64,000 nucleotides of DNA from Pseudomonas chlororaphis subsp. piscium (lineage in GTDB: Bacteria > Pseudomonadota > Gammaproteobacteria > Pseudomonadales > Pseudomonadaceae). The notes under the pieces are model-generated. The model was given only the letters and a program-made list of their open reading frames with translations. It did not search any database and was not told the DNA's origin. Location: positions 372,001 to 436,000 of the forward strand of contig NZ_CP027707.1 of assembly GCF_003850345.1 (NCBI RefSeq). The letters are read 5' to 3'. Both the position numbers and the translations under genes were made by a program. Below are positions 15,788 through 24,712 of the stretch, in pieces (position 1 is the first letter of the stretch; each line of letters opens with the position of its first letter).

Positions 15788-16771
15788 TTAATAATCATGT
15801 TTCAAGGCCGAGCGGTAGCGCGACGGTAAACTCCCAGTCCAGCGTTTGAAGGCTCGAGTAAAGTGCGCTTGATCGCTGTAACCCACCATGTAGGCAATTT
15901 CGGTCGCGGTGTATTTACCGCTGGCAATGAGCTGAAGGGCTTCGCTGCGACGCGTCTCGTCGCGTAAATCTTCGAAGTCGATGCCGCAATATTTGAGACG
16001 ACGCTGTAGCGTTCGAGAAGACAGTCCGATGTTTCTGGAAATAGCAGTAAGTTTGGATTGATCCTGGTCCGATATCTGCTCGATAAGCACGCCTGCCGCT
16101 TCCGCTGTCGACCTCAAGGCTTCGGTGACTTTCCAGGCGTCATCCCGAACAGGTTGCAGGGGCGTGCCTAGCAGCTCACGGTCGAATTCGATCATGTTGT
16201 ACTGCGCGTTCATTTCGAGATTCGGCCCCAGGTATTCTTCAAGCGCCTCGTCTCCTCTTTCCCTTGGGTTTTGCAGATGCACGCGTATGGCGCCAGGCTC
16301 ACCGGACATGAGAGGGACTTTTCTAAGCAGCGCAAGAGTGCCGAGAATGACTTGCTTCGGATCAGCCCCGTGCTGCCCGGTAAATTGGTGGATCAGTTTC
16401 GTCGTACGGCCTTCGGTGACGATTTTTACTTCTCCTCCTTGATGCAGTAAGTCCGTATAGACCGACGCCACCGAACAAGCCTGAGCGAGGTTGGTTGAGT
16501 CCAATATCAACTCGCCCCAGGCACCGAGTGAACGGACTTCGATCAGGTGTCCCACACATGCGCCGCCGAAGGGGTCCTGTGCGATAGCTGCCATTTCATT
16601 GGCTATATGAAAGCAGGCCGCTCGCGGTACCCAGGCATCAGGGTTTTGAAAAACATGAGGGGAAATGCCATAACGCCGAAAGAACTCCAGCGGCGACACC
16701 CCTCGCATGCTCAGATAGGGGGCAATGTGCCGAAGAGTGCTGAGTTTGATGGACGGCGTAGCATTCGTCAT
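15788..16771 (-). CDS. AraC family transcriptional regulator (OruR/ArgR-like layout)
   Basis: A 327-residue regulator. The N-terminal about 200 residues match the arabinose-binding-like domain of the larger AraC proteins (starts IKLSTLRHIAPYLSMRGVSP). The C-terminal about 100 residues hold the two helix-turn-helix units (LTAISRNIGLSSRTLQRRLK and SGKYTATEIAYMVGYSDQ then AHFTRAFKRWTG). The start chosen is the ATG at 16771; a GTG at 16783 is in frame. It is monocistronic, and the nearby targets could be the envelope genes downstream on the same strand, but no site supports this. Confidence 0.9.
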   Translation of the reverse strand: MTNATPSIKLSTLRHIAPYLSMRGVSPLEFFRRYGISPHVFQNPDAWVPRAACFHIANEMAAIAQDPFGGACVGHLIEVRSLGAWGELILDSTNLAQACSVASVYTDLLHQGGEVKIVTEGRTTKLIHQFTGQHGADPKQVILGTLALLRKVPLMSGEPGAIRVHLQNPRERGDEALEEYLGPNLEMNAQYNMIEFDRELLGTPLQPVRDDAWKVTEALRSTAEAAGVLIEQISDQDQSKLTAISRNIGLSSRTLQRRLKYCGIDFEDLRDETRRSEALQLIASGKYTATEIAYMVGYSDQAHFTRAFKRWTGSLPSRYRSALKHDY

Positions 16772-16993
16772 AAGCGTTTGCACCTGTTTTTAAAGGCAAT
16801 GCACGTGAAGACCGTCTTAGCCCGCAGGGAAACACTAGCGCAAAACTTTTGCCAAGGTAGAGGTCGTCGCCGTCGAAAGCTTGTAGGCGCAGTTGGTGGG
16901 CTTGGCTGAGCGGCAAGCCGAATTGGAGAGTGGAGCAGTGAGGCGCGACATAAGGGGACTCCCCTTGTATCGAATTGCCTTAGCCCTAAAACG

Positions 16994-17020
16994 AAAAAAC
17001 CCGCCAGAAGGCGGGTTTTT
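16994..17020. terminator. Bidirectional terminator next to tRNA-Thr
   Basis: AACCCGCC (16998-17005) pairs with GGCGGGTT (17010-17017) around AGAA, with A-runs on one side and T-runs on the other. On the minus strand it lies directly downstream of tRNA-Thr. A second perfect stem, GGTTCCAGAGA with TCTCTGGAACC (17025-17058), lies between it and the tRNA. Confidence 0.85.
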
Positions 17021-17063
17021 CGGGGGTTCCAGAGATTTTGAAAGCCTTCTCTGGAACCTTGTA

Positions 17064-17139
<76 letters not shown>

Positions 17140-17218
17140 GTGTCAGGGCGACGATTATAGCGATTGGCAAGGTTCTGTAAACCCCTGAAATCTGACTATT
17201 TTTGCTTTGTGCCGGGCT

Positions 17219-18040
17219 CTAGCCGCGGACCAGCACTTTCTTGAGTTTTTCGATGGCGCGCCACGAGCGGCTGTTGCGCAGGGCGTGGAGTTCGGCTTCG
17301 GCGCGGTCGGCACGTTGGCGTTCGGCGATCAGGGCCTGTTCCAGGTCGGTGGCGGGGGCGACGAAGCGGTGGCCGGGGTTGAACTGGAATTCGTCGAGGT
17401 TGCATGGCGGGATGTCGAAGGCGCCCTTGAGGTTCAGGTGTTCTTCGGCCAGGTAGAAAGTGTTGATGCCATCGAACACCACCGGGTGGTAGCCGGCGCC
17501 GGTGACCAGGGTTTCCCAGGTCTGGTCGCGGTTCCACGGAGTCTCGATCAGCAGGATCCACGGCCTCCAGCGGTTGAAGTCCATGCTGCGCAGCACGGTT
17601 TCTTCGTGGCCTTCGACGTCGATCTTGAGGAAGTGGATGGGGCCGTCGACATGGGCCTCGCAGATATCGCTCAGGGTGCGCGAACTGACGATCTGGGTCT
17701 GCACCGGCATGCCGGCGTCCTTGTGCTGCTGGGCGATGGCGGGGTCGAGGGTGGACAGGCCGGTGTCGGCGATGCCGTAGAAGGTCAGGGCGTCGGCGTT
17801 GTCGCCGGCCGCGCATTGCAGGTTGCTGTCCCGGGGGCGCTCCTGGCACAGGGCGTCGTAATAGCTCGGCACCGGTTCGACGTTGATCCCGCTCCAGCCA
17901 CGGTCGTAGAAGGCGCGGGTCACGGAGTCGGCGGTGGGGTGGTTGGCGCCGACGTCGATGTAGAAGCCTTTTTCGACATGTTTGAGCGCGCGCCACAGGC
18001 GGATGTCTTCGAAATTCTGTGCATAAGAAATGAACGTCAC
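17219..18040 (-). CDS. FkbM family methyltransferase
   Basis: A 273-residue SAM-dependent methyltransferase of the FkbM type, usually methylating sugars or cell-surface polysaccharide. SAM-fold landmarks are FYIDVGANHPTADSVTRAFY (about 26-45), GWSGINVEPVPSYY (about 48-61) and PIHFLKIDVEGHEETVLRSM (about 133-152). The C-terminal about 40 residues form a short coiled coil ending ELHALRNSRSWRAIEKLKK, a tail also seen in surface-glycan enzymes. The start is a GTG at 18040. It is isolated: no glycosyltransferase genes flank it, so the substrate cannot be named. Confidence 0.88.
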   Translation of the reverse strand: MTFISYAQNFEDIRLWRALKHVEKGFYIDVGANHPTADSVTRAFYDRGWSGINVEPVPSYYDALCQERPRDSNLQCAAGDNADALTFYGIADTGLSTLDPAIAQQHKDAGMPVQTQIVSSRTLSDICEAHVDGPIHFLKIDVEGHEETVLRSMDFNRWRPWILLIETPWNRDQTWETLVTGAGYHPVVFDGINTFYLAEEHLNLKGAFDIPPCNLDEFQFNPGHRFVAPATDLEQALIAERQRADRAEAELHALRNSRSWRAIEKLKKVLVRG

Positions 18041-18394
18041 TGTCTTTTCCCGTCAGTCACAAAGGTTCTGGCTCGGACGCGCCCGCGAGCGCCTGCGTCT
18101 GTATAACAAGCGCCGCCAACCGGCGCAATTTGCTGCCTGCCAGGTGCCGGTTTTCGGCGGTTATGTCCTTTGGTATTAACGCTTATGCACAATCGATAGC
18201 GGTTGCACGGCGATTACGGCCGATTTTGTGGATCCGTTCTCAATTCGCCGCAACTGGCTGTTTTTTCGTTGATTTATTTTTATGAACAAAAAATGACCAG
18301 CTATGGATTAGGCCTGTAACAGGCACTTTCAGTGGCTTTGGCAGGAATTCATCAACAGAGTTATCCACAGGCTGGGTGGGGTGGTGGATCCAAG
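18041..18394. other. Intergenic region with DnaA-box-like sites
   Basis: No gene is supported here. The stretch 18240-18300 is AT-rich. TTATCCACA (18361-18369) is a perfect DnaA box and TTATCCACG (18395-18403) a one-mismatch box overlapping the stop codon of the next gene. A third, TGTGGATAA (18623-18631), lies inside that gene. Whether DnaA binds here is untested. Confidence 0.4.
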
Positions 18395-19606
18395 TTATCC
18401 ACGTTCCGCCAGCAGCATCAGGTTGCGTGGAGTGAGCGGTGCCGGGCAGAACAGGCCCAGTTGCACGCGGTAACCCTGCTCCTGCAAAAACAGCCCGCGA
18501 TCGAGCACCAGCCACAGCTCCAAGGGGCGGCGGAACAGGCCTCGCAGCAGCTCCAGGTTGCGCACCTGGGCCAGGCGCTGCCAGCCGGCGGCTTCCAGCG
18601 CTGGCCAGTCCTGCGCACCGACTGTGGATAAGTGCTTGAGGGCGGCCAGGTCGCGGCAGTAGTCGGCGAAGGATTTGTCCAGCCAGCTGGCGGGCAGCGA
18701 TGGGGTGGGCAGGTAGTCATCGACGCCGCGCAGTTGGCGTTGCAGCAGGTCGAAGGCCAGGCGCCGGGCCATGGAGCTGTCGCGTTGGCGGCGCACCCGG
18801 GCGCCGGCGGTGACGGTCTCGCTCAGGGGCAGGCCGAGGTCGTCGAGGGACAGTTGCAGCGCCGAGCCCTTGGCAGGACCAGACAGCGGGTGGTACTGGA
18901 CATGGCTGATGCGGTTGTAGCAGCAGGGCGCTATGGCCAGTTGGCGACAGCCGCGCGCGCTGGCCAGTTGCATCAGGCGTACATGCAGGTCGCCACAGGC
19001 GTGCAGGGCCACCGGGGTGTGTTCGGCGTTCAGGCGGTCAGCGGCGTCGGCGGCGAGTACGTCCTGCTGCAGGTGGCTGACCGGTAGCCGATGGCGTTCG
19101 CTCAGTTGCCGGCCGCTGGCGACCAGGGCCGGGTCGTATTCCAGGCAGGTCAGCTGTTGCCCGGGTTGCAGCAGGCGGCGGCCGAGGTGGCCCTTGCCCG
19201 AACACCAGTCCAGCCAGTGGCCGGGTTTCTGGGTGAACTCCAGGCAGGCGGAGAAGGCTTCGATTTGCTGCCATTTACGCCCGGGCACATCGACGTTGAG
19301 GCGCTGGCGGGCGGCTGGCACCTCGTGCGTCGGCAGCTCGGCCACGGCGCCTAGCGCAGCGGCGGTCCGCGCCAGATCGGGGAAGGGCGCGGGAGCATCG
19401 AGCAGCTCGGGGTGGTTATGGCTGGTCTCGGCGTCGTCCAGGCTGCGCTGGCGCAGCCATTGGGCGAGTTCGCGGTGCTGGGCTTCCCAGGGCAGCTGCA
19501 GCTCGGTGAAGGGGCGTGGGCGCCAGAGCTGTTGATGGTCGAGCAGGAAGCGGTCCAGGGCCTGGAAGCGGGTGAGGAGTTCGGGGCCTTGGAGGATGGA
19601 GGGCAT
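18395..19606 (-). CDS. SAM-dependent methyltransferase of the Methyltransf_32 type
   Basis: A 403-residue protein. The central Rossmann-like domain has LDWCSGKGHLGRRLL (SAM motif I, about 158), LTCLEYDPALVASG (motif II) and ALHACGDLHVRLMQLA (about 225). It is followed by a conserved CCYNRI motif (about 250), a pattern I associate with the GSTCD/Methyltransf_32 group. Flanking N- and C-terminal regions are Leu- and Gln-rich with no known domain. The start at 19606 (MPSILQGPELLTRFQALD) is chosen because the in-frame extension upstream runs into a REP element. The substrate is unknown; RNA or protein are both possible. Confidence 0.82.
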   Translation of the reverse strand: MPSILQGPELLTRFQALDRFLLDHQQLWRPRPFTELQLPWEAQHRELAQWLRQRSLDDAETSHNHPELLDAPAPFPDLARTAAALGAVAELPTHEVPAARQRLNVDVPGRKWQQIEAFSACLEFTQKPGHWLDWCSGKGHLGRRLLQPGQQLTCLEYDPALVASGRQLSERHRLPVSHLQQDVLAADAADRLNAEHTPVALHACGDLHVRLMQLASARGCRQLAIAPCCYNRISHVQYHPLSGPAKGSALQLSLDDLGLPLSETVTAGARVRRQRDSSMARRLAFDLLQRQLRGVDDYLPTPSLPASWLDKSFADYCRDLAALKHLSTVGAQDWPALEAAGWQRLAQVRNLELLRGLFRRPLELWLVLDRGLFLQEQGYRVQLGLFCPAPLTPRNLMLLAERG

Positions 19607-19630
19607 GGCGGGCGGCTCAGAGTGTGGTCG

Positions 19631-19718
19631 GTAGGAGCGAGGCTTGCCCGCGATGAGAGCGTCGCGGGTTGTCTGGTACACCGCGTTATCGTTTATCGCG
19701 GGCAAGCCTCGCTCCTAC
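19631..19718. repeat. REP pair (inverted, BIME-like)
   Basis: One REP copy (gtaggagcgaggcttgcccg, from 19631) and an inverted copy (ending gctcctac at 19718) face each other, separated by about 40 bases. This is the common P. fluorescens-type REP doublet and lies between two minus-strand genes. Confidence 0.9.
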
Positions 19719-19731
19719 AGAAGCGGTGCGT

Positions 19732-20421
19732 TCAGCGGCCTTGGCACTGCTCGACGCGCAGCCAGCGCTCCAGCAGCTTGAAGCCTTGCACCAGCACATA
19801 GGACATCAGCAGGTAGAACACCCCGGCGGCGAAGAAGATCTCCACCGGCAGGTAGGTGCGGGCGATGATGGTGCGGGCCATGCCGGTCAGTTCCAGCAGG
19901 GTCACGGTACTGGCCAGGGCGCTGGCCTTGAGCATCAGGATCACTTCGTTGCTGTAGGCCGGCAGGCCGATGCGCGCCGCCCGGGGCAGGATGATGTAGA
20001 ACAGCGCCTTGGGCTTGGACATGCCCAGCGCCCGCGCCGCTTCGATCTCGCCCGGCGGGATGGCCTGGATCGCCCCGCGCAGGATCTCGGCGATATAGGC
20101 CGCGGTGTGCAGGGTCATGGTGGCGGTGGCGCACCAGAACGGATCGCGCAGGTACGGCCACATCGCGCTGTTGCGCACCGCGTCGAACTGCGCCAGGCCG
20201 TAGTAGACCAGGAACAGCTGCACCAGCAGCGGCGTGCCGCGGAAGAAGAAAATGTAGGCATAGGGCAGGGCGCGCACGTACCACAGGCGCGACGAGCGGG
20301 CGATGCCCAGCGGAATGGCCAGCAGCAGGCCGGCGATGACCGCGATGGCCACCAGCTCCAGGGTCAGCGTGGCGCCCTGGGCCAGCTTGGGCAGCCACTT
20401 GATGATCACTTCCCAGTTCAT
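19732..20421 (-). CDS. Polar amino-acid ABC transporter permease (HisM-like)
   Basis: A 229-residue inner-membrane permease with about five helices. The EAA loop that contacts the ATPase is EIEAARALGMSKPKALFYII (about 141-160), followed by LPRAARIGLPAYSNEVI. PYAYIFFFRGTPLLVQLFLVYY (about 50-71) is typical of HisM/ArtM/OccM permeases for histidine, lysine, arginine, ornithine or opines. The start is the ATG at 20421, overlapping the HisQ-like stop by 4 nt. It is the last gene of the four-gene operon, in the order ATPase, binding protein, permease, permease. Confidence 0.92.
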   Translation of the reverse strand: MNWEVIIKWLPKLAQGATLTLELVAIAVIAGLLLAIPLGIARSSRLWYVRALPYAYIFFFRGTPLLVQLFLVYYGLAQFDAVRNSAMWPYLRDPFWCATATMTLHTAAYIAEILRGAIQAIPPGEIEAARALGMSKPKALFYIILPRAARIGLPAYSNEVILMLKASALASTVTLLELTGMARTIIARTYLPVEIFFAAGVFYLLMSYVLVQGFKLLERWLRVEQCQGR

Positions 20422-21113
20422 TGGGCGCTCCTCGCGAAGCCGCGTGCGGCGCGTTTTTCCAGGAAGTGCATGCCGGTCATGGCCAGCACGGTCAGGCCCA
20501 GGTACATGAAGGCCGCCACCATATAGAAGGTGAAGGGTTGCTTGGACACGGTCACGGCGATCTGCGAGTGCCGCATGATTTCTTCCAGGCCGATCACCGA
20601 TACCAGCGCGGTGTCCTTCATCAGGATCATGAACAGGTTGCCCAGGCCCGGCAGGGCGATGCGCCACATCTGCGGCATGATCAGCTTGGTGAAGATCCGC
20701 CATTTCGACAGGCCCAGGGCCACGCCGGCCTCACGATGGCCCTTGGGGATGGCGAGGATCGCGCCACGGAACACTTCGGTGGCGTAGGCGCCGAAGCACA
20801 GGCCGAGGGCGATGACCCCGGCGGCGAAGGCGTTGAGTTCCAGCTCCGGGTTGCCGAAGAACTCACCCAGGGCGCGCATCAGGTTGACGGTGCCGAAGTA
20901 GATCAGCAGCACCCAGAGCAGCTCGGGAACGCCGCGCACCAGGGTCGAATAGGTGCCGCCAAGCCATTGCAGCGGCTTGTACGGGGAAGTCTTGGCCAAG
21001 GCGCCGAGCAGGCCGAGCACCAGCCCCAGGCTCAGCGCGGAAAGAGCCAGCTTGACGGTCATCAGCGCGCCAGCGGCGAGCGCCGGGCCGAATCCGTAGA
21101 GATCGATATTCAT
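20418..21113 (-). CDS. Polar amino-acid ABC transporter permease (HisQ-like)
   Basis: A 231-residue permease with about five helices and the EAA loop KGHREAGVALGLSKWRIFTK (about 142-161) followed by LIMPQMWRIALPGLGNLFM. The motif YSTLVRGVPELLWVLLIYF (about 55-73) is characteristic of HisQ-type subunits. It pairs with the HisM-like permease to form the channel. It sits 77 bases after the binding-protein gene. The ribosome site is weak, so coupling within the operon is likely. Confidence 0.92.
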   Translation of the reverse strand: MNIDLYGFGPALAAGALMTVKLALSALSLGLVLGLLGALAKTSPYKPLQWLGGTYSTLVRGVPELLWVLLIYFGTVNLMRALGEFFGNPELELNAFAAGVIALGLCFGAYATEVFRGAILAIPKGHREAGVALGLSKWRIFTKLIMPQMWRIALPGLGNLFMILMKDTALVSVIGLEEIMRHSQIAVTVSKQPFTFYMVAAFMYLGLTVLAMTGMHFLEKRAARGFARSAQ

Positions 21114-21190
21114 GGATGGTTATTCAAGTCGCGGCAGGCTTTGCTAAGGACCGGCGCCCTCGGGGAGGGCGCCGGGCAGGCCAGTCAGTA

Positions 21191-21946
21191 TCAGTAGATG
21201 CTGAACGGGAAGTACTTGTCGTTGATCTTCTTGTAGGTGCCGTCAGCCACGATTTCTTTCAGGGCGGCGTTGAGCTTCTCGCGGATCGGATCGTTCTTGC
21301 GCACAGCGATGCCGATCTTGTCGCTTTCTTCAACCGGGTCGCCCTTGAACTCGTAAGGCTTGCCCGCTTCGCTTTTCAGCCACTCGTAGTTGACGTACTT
21401 GTCGGCCAAGATCGCGTCCAGGCGGCCGGAAGTCAGGTCGAGGAAGGCGTTTTCCTGGGTGTCGTAGAGCTTGATGGTGATGTCGTCGCCCAGGTTGTCT
21501 TCCAGCCAGGTACCGGCCAGGGTGGCGCGCTGCGCACCGATGATCTTGCCCTTCAGGGAAGCCTTGTCGGTCTTGAAATCGGCCTTGTCTTTAGGGGCGA
21601 TGAACTGCAGCTTGTTGGAGTAGTACGGGTCGGTGAAGTCCACCGCCTGCTTGCGCTCGTCGGTGATCGACATCGAGGAGATCAGGAAGTCGAACTTCTT
21701 GGCGTTCAGGGCCGGGATGATGCCGTCCCAGTCGGAAGTGACCACGTCGCACTCGACTTTCATCTTGGCGCACAGGGCGTCGCCGATGTCTTTGTCGAAG
21801 CCGACGACCTGGCCGCTGGCATCCTTGTTGTTGAACGGCGGGTAGGCCGCTTCGATGCCCATCTTCAGTTTGTCGGCGGCCATCGCATTGGCCGAGAACA
21901 CCAGAGTGGCGGCAGCGGCCAGGAGGAATTTCTTATAGCTCTGCAT
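21191..21946 (-). CDS. Periplasmic cationic/polar amino-acid binding protein
   Basis: A 251-residue family 3 solute-binding protein. Signal peptide about 1-22 (LLAAAATLVFSANAMA). Mature motifs LKMGIEAAYPPFNNKDASGQ (start of lobe 1), VGFDKDIGDALCAKM, DGIIPALNAKKFDFLISSMS and ITDERKQAVDFTDPYY match lysine/arginine/ornithine/histidine binding proteins (HisJ/ArgT/AotJ). Asp and Arg residues in the ligand cleft (ITDERKQAVDF) bind the alpha-amino and carboxyl groups. The exact ligand cannot be read from sequence. The start is the ATG at 21946. It lies 13 bases after the ATPase gene. Confidence 0.93.
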   Translation of the reverse strand: MQSYKKFLLAAAATLVFSANAMAADKLKMGIEAAYPPFNNKDASGQVVGFDKDIGDALCAKMKVECDVVTSDWDGIIPALNAKKFDFLISSMSITDERKQAVDFTDPYYSNKLQFIAPKDKADFKTDKASLKGKIIGAQRATLAGTWLEDNLGDDITIKLYDTQENAFLDLTSGRLDAILADKYVNYEWLKSEAGKPYEFKGDPVEESDKIGIAVRKNDPIREKLNAALKEIVADGTYKKINDKYFPFSIY

Positions 21947-21959
21947 GCGTGTTGCTCCG

Positions 21960-22733
21960 TTAGCGGTTGCTGGACATGAATTGTTTGCAGCGTGCCGAAA
22001 GCGGGTTCTCGAACACCTGCTGTGGCGATCCTTGCTCTTCCACCAGGCCCTGGTGCAGGAACACCACTTCGCTGGAGACCTGACGGGCAAAGCTCATTTC
22101 GTGGGTGACCAGCAGCATGGTCCGGCCTTCTTCGGCCAGGGCGCGGATCACGTTGAGCACTTCCTGGACCATTTCCGGGTCCAGTGCCGAGGTCGGCTCG
22201 TCGAACAGGATGACTTTGGGCTGCATCGCCAGGGTGCGGGCGATGGCGGCGCGTTGCTGCTGGCCGCCGGAGAGCTGGGCCGGGTAGGCGTGGCGCTTGT
22301 CGGCGATGCCGACCTTGGCCAGCAGCGCTTCGGCCACTTCGATGGCTTCGGCCTTGCTCTGGCCGAGCACCCGGCGCGGGGCCTCGATGATGTTGTCGAG
22401 CACGCTCATGTGCGGCCAGAGGTTGAAGTTCTGGAACACGAAGCCGATTTCGCTGCGCAGGCGGTTGATCTGCTTGCCGTCGGCGGCGACCAGTTCACCG
22501 TTCTTGGCGGACTTGAGCTTGAGTTCTTCGCCGGCCACCAGGATCTGGCCCTGGTGCGGATTTTCCAGGAGGTTGATGCAACGCAGGAAGGTGGACTTGC
22601 CGGAACCGGAGGAACCCAGGATCGAGATCACATCGCCGTCGCGTGCGGTCAGCGAGACACCCTTGAGTACCTCCAGCGAGCCGTAGCGTTTGTGCAAGTT
22701 GCGGATTTCAAGCGCGGGCGTGGCCTCAGCCAT
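21960..22733 (-). CDS. Polar amino-acid ABC transporter ATP-binding protein (HisP-like)
   Basis: A 257-residue ATPase, first gene of the operon. Walker A GSSGSGKST (about 40-48), Q-loop EIGFVFQNFNLWPHM (about 94-108), signature LSGGQQQRAAIA (about 158-169), Walker B VILFDEPTSALDPEMV (about 178-193) and switch His VTHEMSFAR (about 213). These identify the HisP/GlnQ/ArtP branch, which drives uptake of polar amino acids. The start at 22733 has GAGGA seven bases upstream. The gap to gabP (22734-23298) holds both promoters. Confidence 0.95.
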   Translation of the reverse strand: MAEATPALEIRNLHKRYGSLEVLKGVSLTARDGDVISILGSSGSGKSTFLRCINLLENPHQGQILVAGEELKLKSAKNGELVAADGKQINRLRSEIGFVFQNFNLWPHMSVLDNIIEAPRRVLGQSKAEAIEVAEALLAKVGIADKRHAYPAQLSGGQQQRAAIARTLAMQPKVILFDEPTSALDPEMVQEVLNVIRALAEEGRTMLLVTHEMSFARQVSSEVVFLHQGLVEEQGSPQQVFENPLSARCKQFMSSNR

Positions 22734-23027
22734 GTGCGGTCCTCATGAGTTCATTACGCTCCTGCTGGTAGCGGCTTTCCTGGCGAGGCGCCAACCTAGC
22801 ATAGCGTTCGAATGACAGCCAACAGCGCTTCAGGGTGTAAGCAGACGGCGTGTGACAGGTTGTCGCATCGACACAGCAGACTGTCGCCCCATCAACAACC
22901 GAACGCCCGTTTGAACCCTGTTCCCAGCGGGTGTCGCGTAAAAAAAGGCGCGATGGTGCCAGCTTTGGCCGGGTGTTGGAAGGGTAAAACGGCCAAAGGT
23001 TGCGTATCCGCCCTCTATTTGTGCGTC

Positions 23028-23042
23028 GCACACTTTTTGTGT
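23028..23042 (+). promoter_or_regulatory. Weak NtrC-like site upstream of gabP
   Basis: GCAC-N7-GTGT matches seven of the eight half-site bases of the NtrC pattern GCAC-N7-GTGC (compare the better site at 55892-55908). It lies about 150 bases before the sigma-54-like promoter, a usual enhancer distance. Confidence 0.25.
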
Positions 23043-23084
23043 GTGTTTCTGGTGCGCTGGTTCGTTCTACAAATGGGTGGTGCG

Positions 23085-23193
23085 GTAACGTTCTGGCGCA
23101 AGGCCATTAATCTCAAGGACTTGCGATCATCCGTCGGTCGCCTTCGCAGGCCGCGCCGGCTGGGAGCCTGTAACATTTTGGCGCAAATCTTGC
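23085..23193 (+). promoter_or_regulatory. Candidate sigma-54 promoter of gabP and a 17-bp direct repeat
   Basis: TTGGCGCAAATCTTGC (23178-23193) has GG and GC elements 12 bases apart (TGGCGC-N5-TTGC), close to the sigma-54 consensus TGGCAC-N5-TTGC, about 105 bases before the gabP start. The first part of it also belongs to a 17-bp direct repeat GTAAC-x-TT-x-TGGCGCAA, present at 23085-23101 and 23170-23186 with two mismatches; the upstream copy lacks the -12 element. Nothing else clear was seen in the 565-base gap 22734-23298. Confidence 0.5.
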
Positions 23194-23298
23194 GTAAGAA
23201 ATAAAGAACGCCCTGTTGGATTCTTTTTACGACTGCCCGTGTGAAAGGAAAAGCCAGACCGGGTGGACGCTTTCGCTTTCTTCGCAAAGGTAGTTTCA

Positions 23299-24696
23299 AT
23301 GAGCAGTACGCAGACCTCCAATGACCTCGAACAGGGGCTCAAACCGCGGCATGTCACCATGCTGTCGATCGCCGGGGTAATCGGCGCCGGGCTGTTCGTC
23401 GGTTCCGGCCACGCCATCGCCGAAGCCGGCCCTGCGGTGCTGCTGGCTTATGCGGCCGCGGGCACCCTGGTGGTGCTGGTGATGCGCATGCTGGCCGAAA
23501 TGGCCGTCGCCTCGCCGGACACGGGTTCTTTCTCGACCTATGCCGACCGCGCCATCGGCCACTGGGCCGGTTTCACCATCGGCTGGCTGTACTGGTGGTT
23601 CTGGGTGCTGGTGATTCCGCTGGAGGCCAACGCCGCCGCGACCATCCTGCATGCCTGGTTCCCCGACATCGCGATCTGGGCGTTCACCCTGGTGATCACC
23701 TTGCTGCTGACCGCGACCAACCTGTTCAGCGTGAAGAACTACGGTGAGTTCGAGTTCTGGTTCGCCCTGATCAAGGTCGTAGCGATCATCGGCTTCGTGG
23801 TGCTCGGCCTGCTGGCGATCTTCGGCCTGCTGCCGACCAGCAATGTCAGCGGTGTGTCGCACCTGTTCGATACCCAGGGCTTTTTGCCCAACGGCATGGG
23901 CGCGGTACTCGCCGCCATGCTGACCACCATGTTCTCGTTCATGGGCACCGAGATCGTCACCATCGCCGCCGCCGAATCGAAGAACCCGGGCCAGCAGATC
24001 AGCAAGGCCACCAACTCGGTGATCTGGCGGATCGGCCTGTTCTACCTGGTGTCGATTTTTATTGTCGTGTCGCTGGTGCCATGGAATGACCCGAGCCTGG
24101 CCCAGGTTGGTTCCTACCAGACCGTGCTCGACCGCATGGGCATCCCCAACGCCAAGCTGATCGTCGACCTGGTGGTGCTGGTGGCGGTGACCAGCTGCCT
24201 GAACTCGGCGCTCTACACTGCCTCGCGCATGCTGTTCTCCCTGGGCAAGCGTGGCGACGCCCCGGCCGCGGCCAAGCGCACCAACAGCAGCGGCACGCCT
24301 TACTGGGCGGTGATCCTGTCCACCGCAGCCGCCTTCCTCGCGGTATTCGCCAACTACGTGGCGCCAGCCGCGGTGTTCGAGTTCCTGCTGGCCAGCTCCG
24401 GCGCCATCGCCTTGCTGGTGTACCTGGTGATCGCGGTGTCGCAGTTGCGCATGCGCCAGAAGCGCACCGCAGCCGGCGAGAAGATCGCCTTCCGCATGTG
24501 GCTGTTCCCGGGCCTGACCTACGCGGTGATTGTGTTCATCGTCGGGGTGCTGACCATCATGCTGTTCCAGGAAGGGCACCGCATGGAGATCATCGCCACC
24601 GGCCTGCTGAGCATCACTGTGATCGCGGCGGGCCTGCTGGTGGCCCGTCGGCGCAAGCTGGAGAAGCAGGCGGCCGGTGTATTGAGCCGCGCCTGA
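23299..24696 (+). CDS. gabP: GABA permease
   Basis: A 465-residue APC-superfamily transporter with 12 membrane helices, importing 4-aminobutyrate with protons. It matches E. coli GabP along its whole length. Examples are GLKPRHVTMLSIAGVIGAGL (about 13-32), MLAEMAVASPDTGSFSTYAD, GWLYWWFWVLVIPLEANAAA, TMFSFMGTEIVTIAAAESKN, TSCLNSALYTASRMLFSLGK and SSGAIALLVYLVIAVSQLRM. The start is the ATG at 23299 after AAGG; an upstream in-frame ATG at 23263 lacks family similarity. It is monocistronic, ended by the terminator at 24713-24748. The sigma-54-like promoter suggests control by nitrogen or carbon/nitrogen regulators. Confidence 0.93.
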   Translation: MSSTQTSNDLEQGLKPRHVTMLSIAGVIGAGLFVGSGHAIAEAGPAVLLAYAAAGTLVVLVMRMLAEMAVASPDTGSFSTYADRAIGHWAGFTIGWLYWWFWVLVIPLEANAAATILHAWFPDIAIWAFTLVITLLLTATNLFSVKNYGEFEFWFALIKVVAIIGFVVLGLLAIFGLLPTSNVSGVSHLFDTQGFLPNGMGAVLAAMLTTMFSFMGTEIVTIAAAESKNPGQQISKATNSVIWRIGLFYLVSIFIVVSLVPWNDPSLAQVGSYQTVLDRMGIPNAKLIVDLVVLVAVTSCLNSALYTASRMLFSLGKRGDAPAAAKRTNSSGTPYWAVILSTAAAFLAVFANYVAPAAVFEFLLASSGAIALLVYLVIAVSQLRMRQKRTAAGEKIAFRMWLFPGLTYAVIVFIVGVLTIMLFQEGHRMEIIATGLLSITVIAAGLLVARRRKLEKQAAGVLSRA

Positions 24697-24712
24697 ATCT
24701 TTCCCGCTAAGC

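Noticed and set aside
22950..22965. Sigma-54 promoter for the amino-acid ABC operon
   Set aside because: A TGGCAC occurs on the minus strand at 22961-22956 but the required TTGC at the -12 distance is missing.
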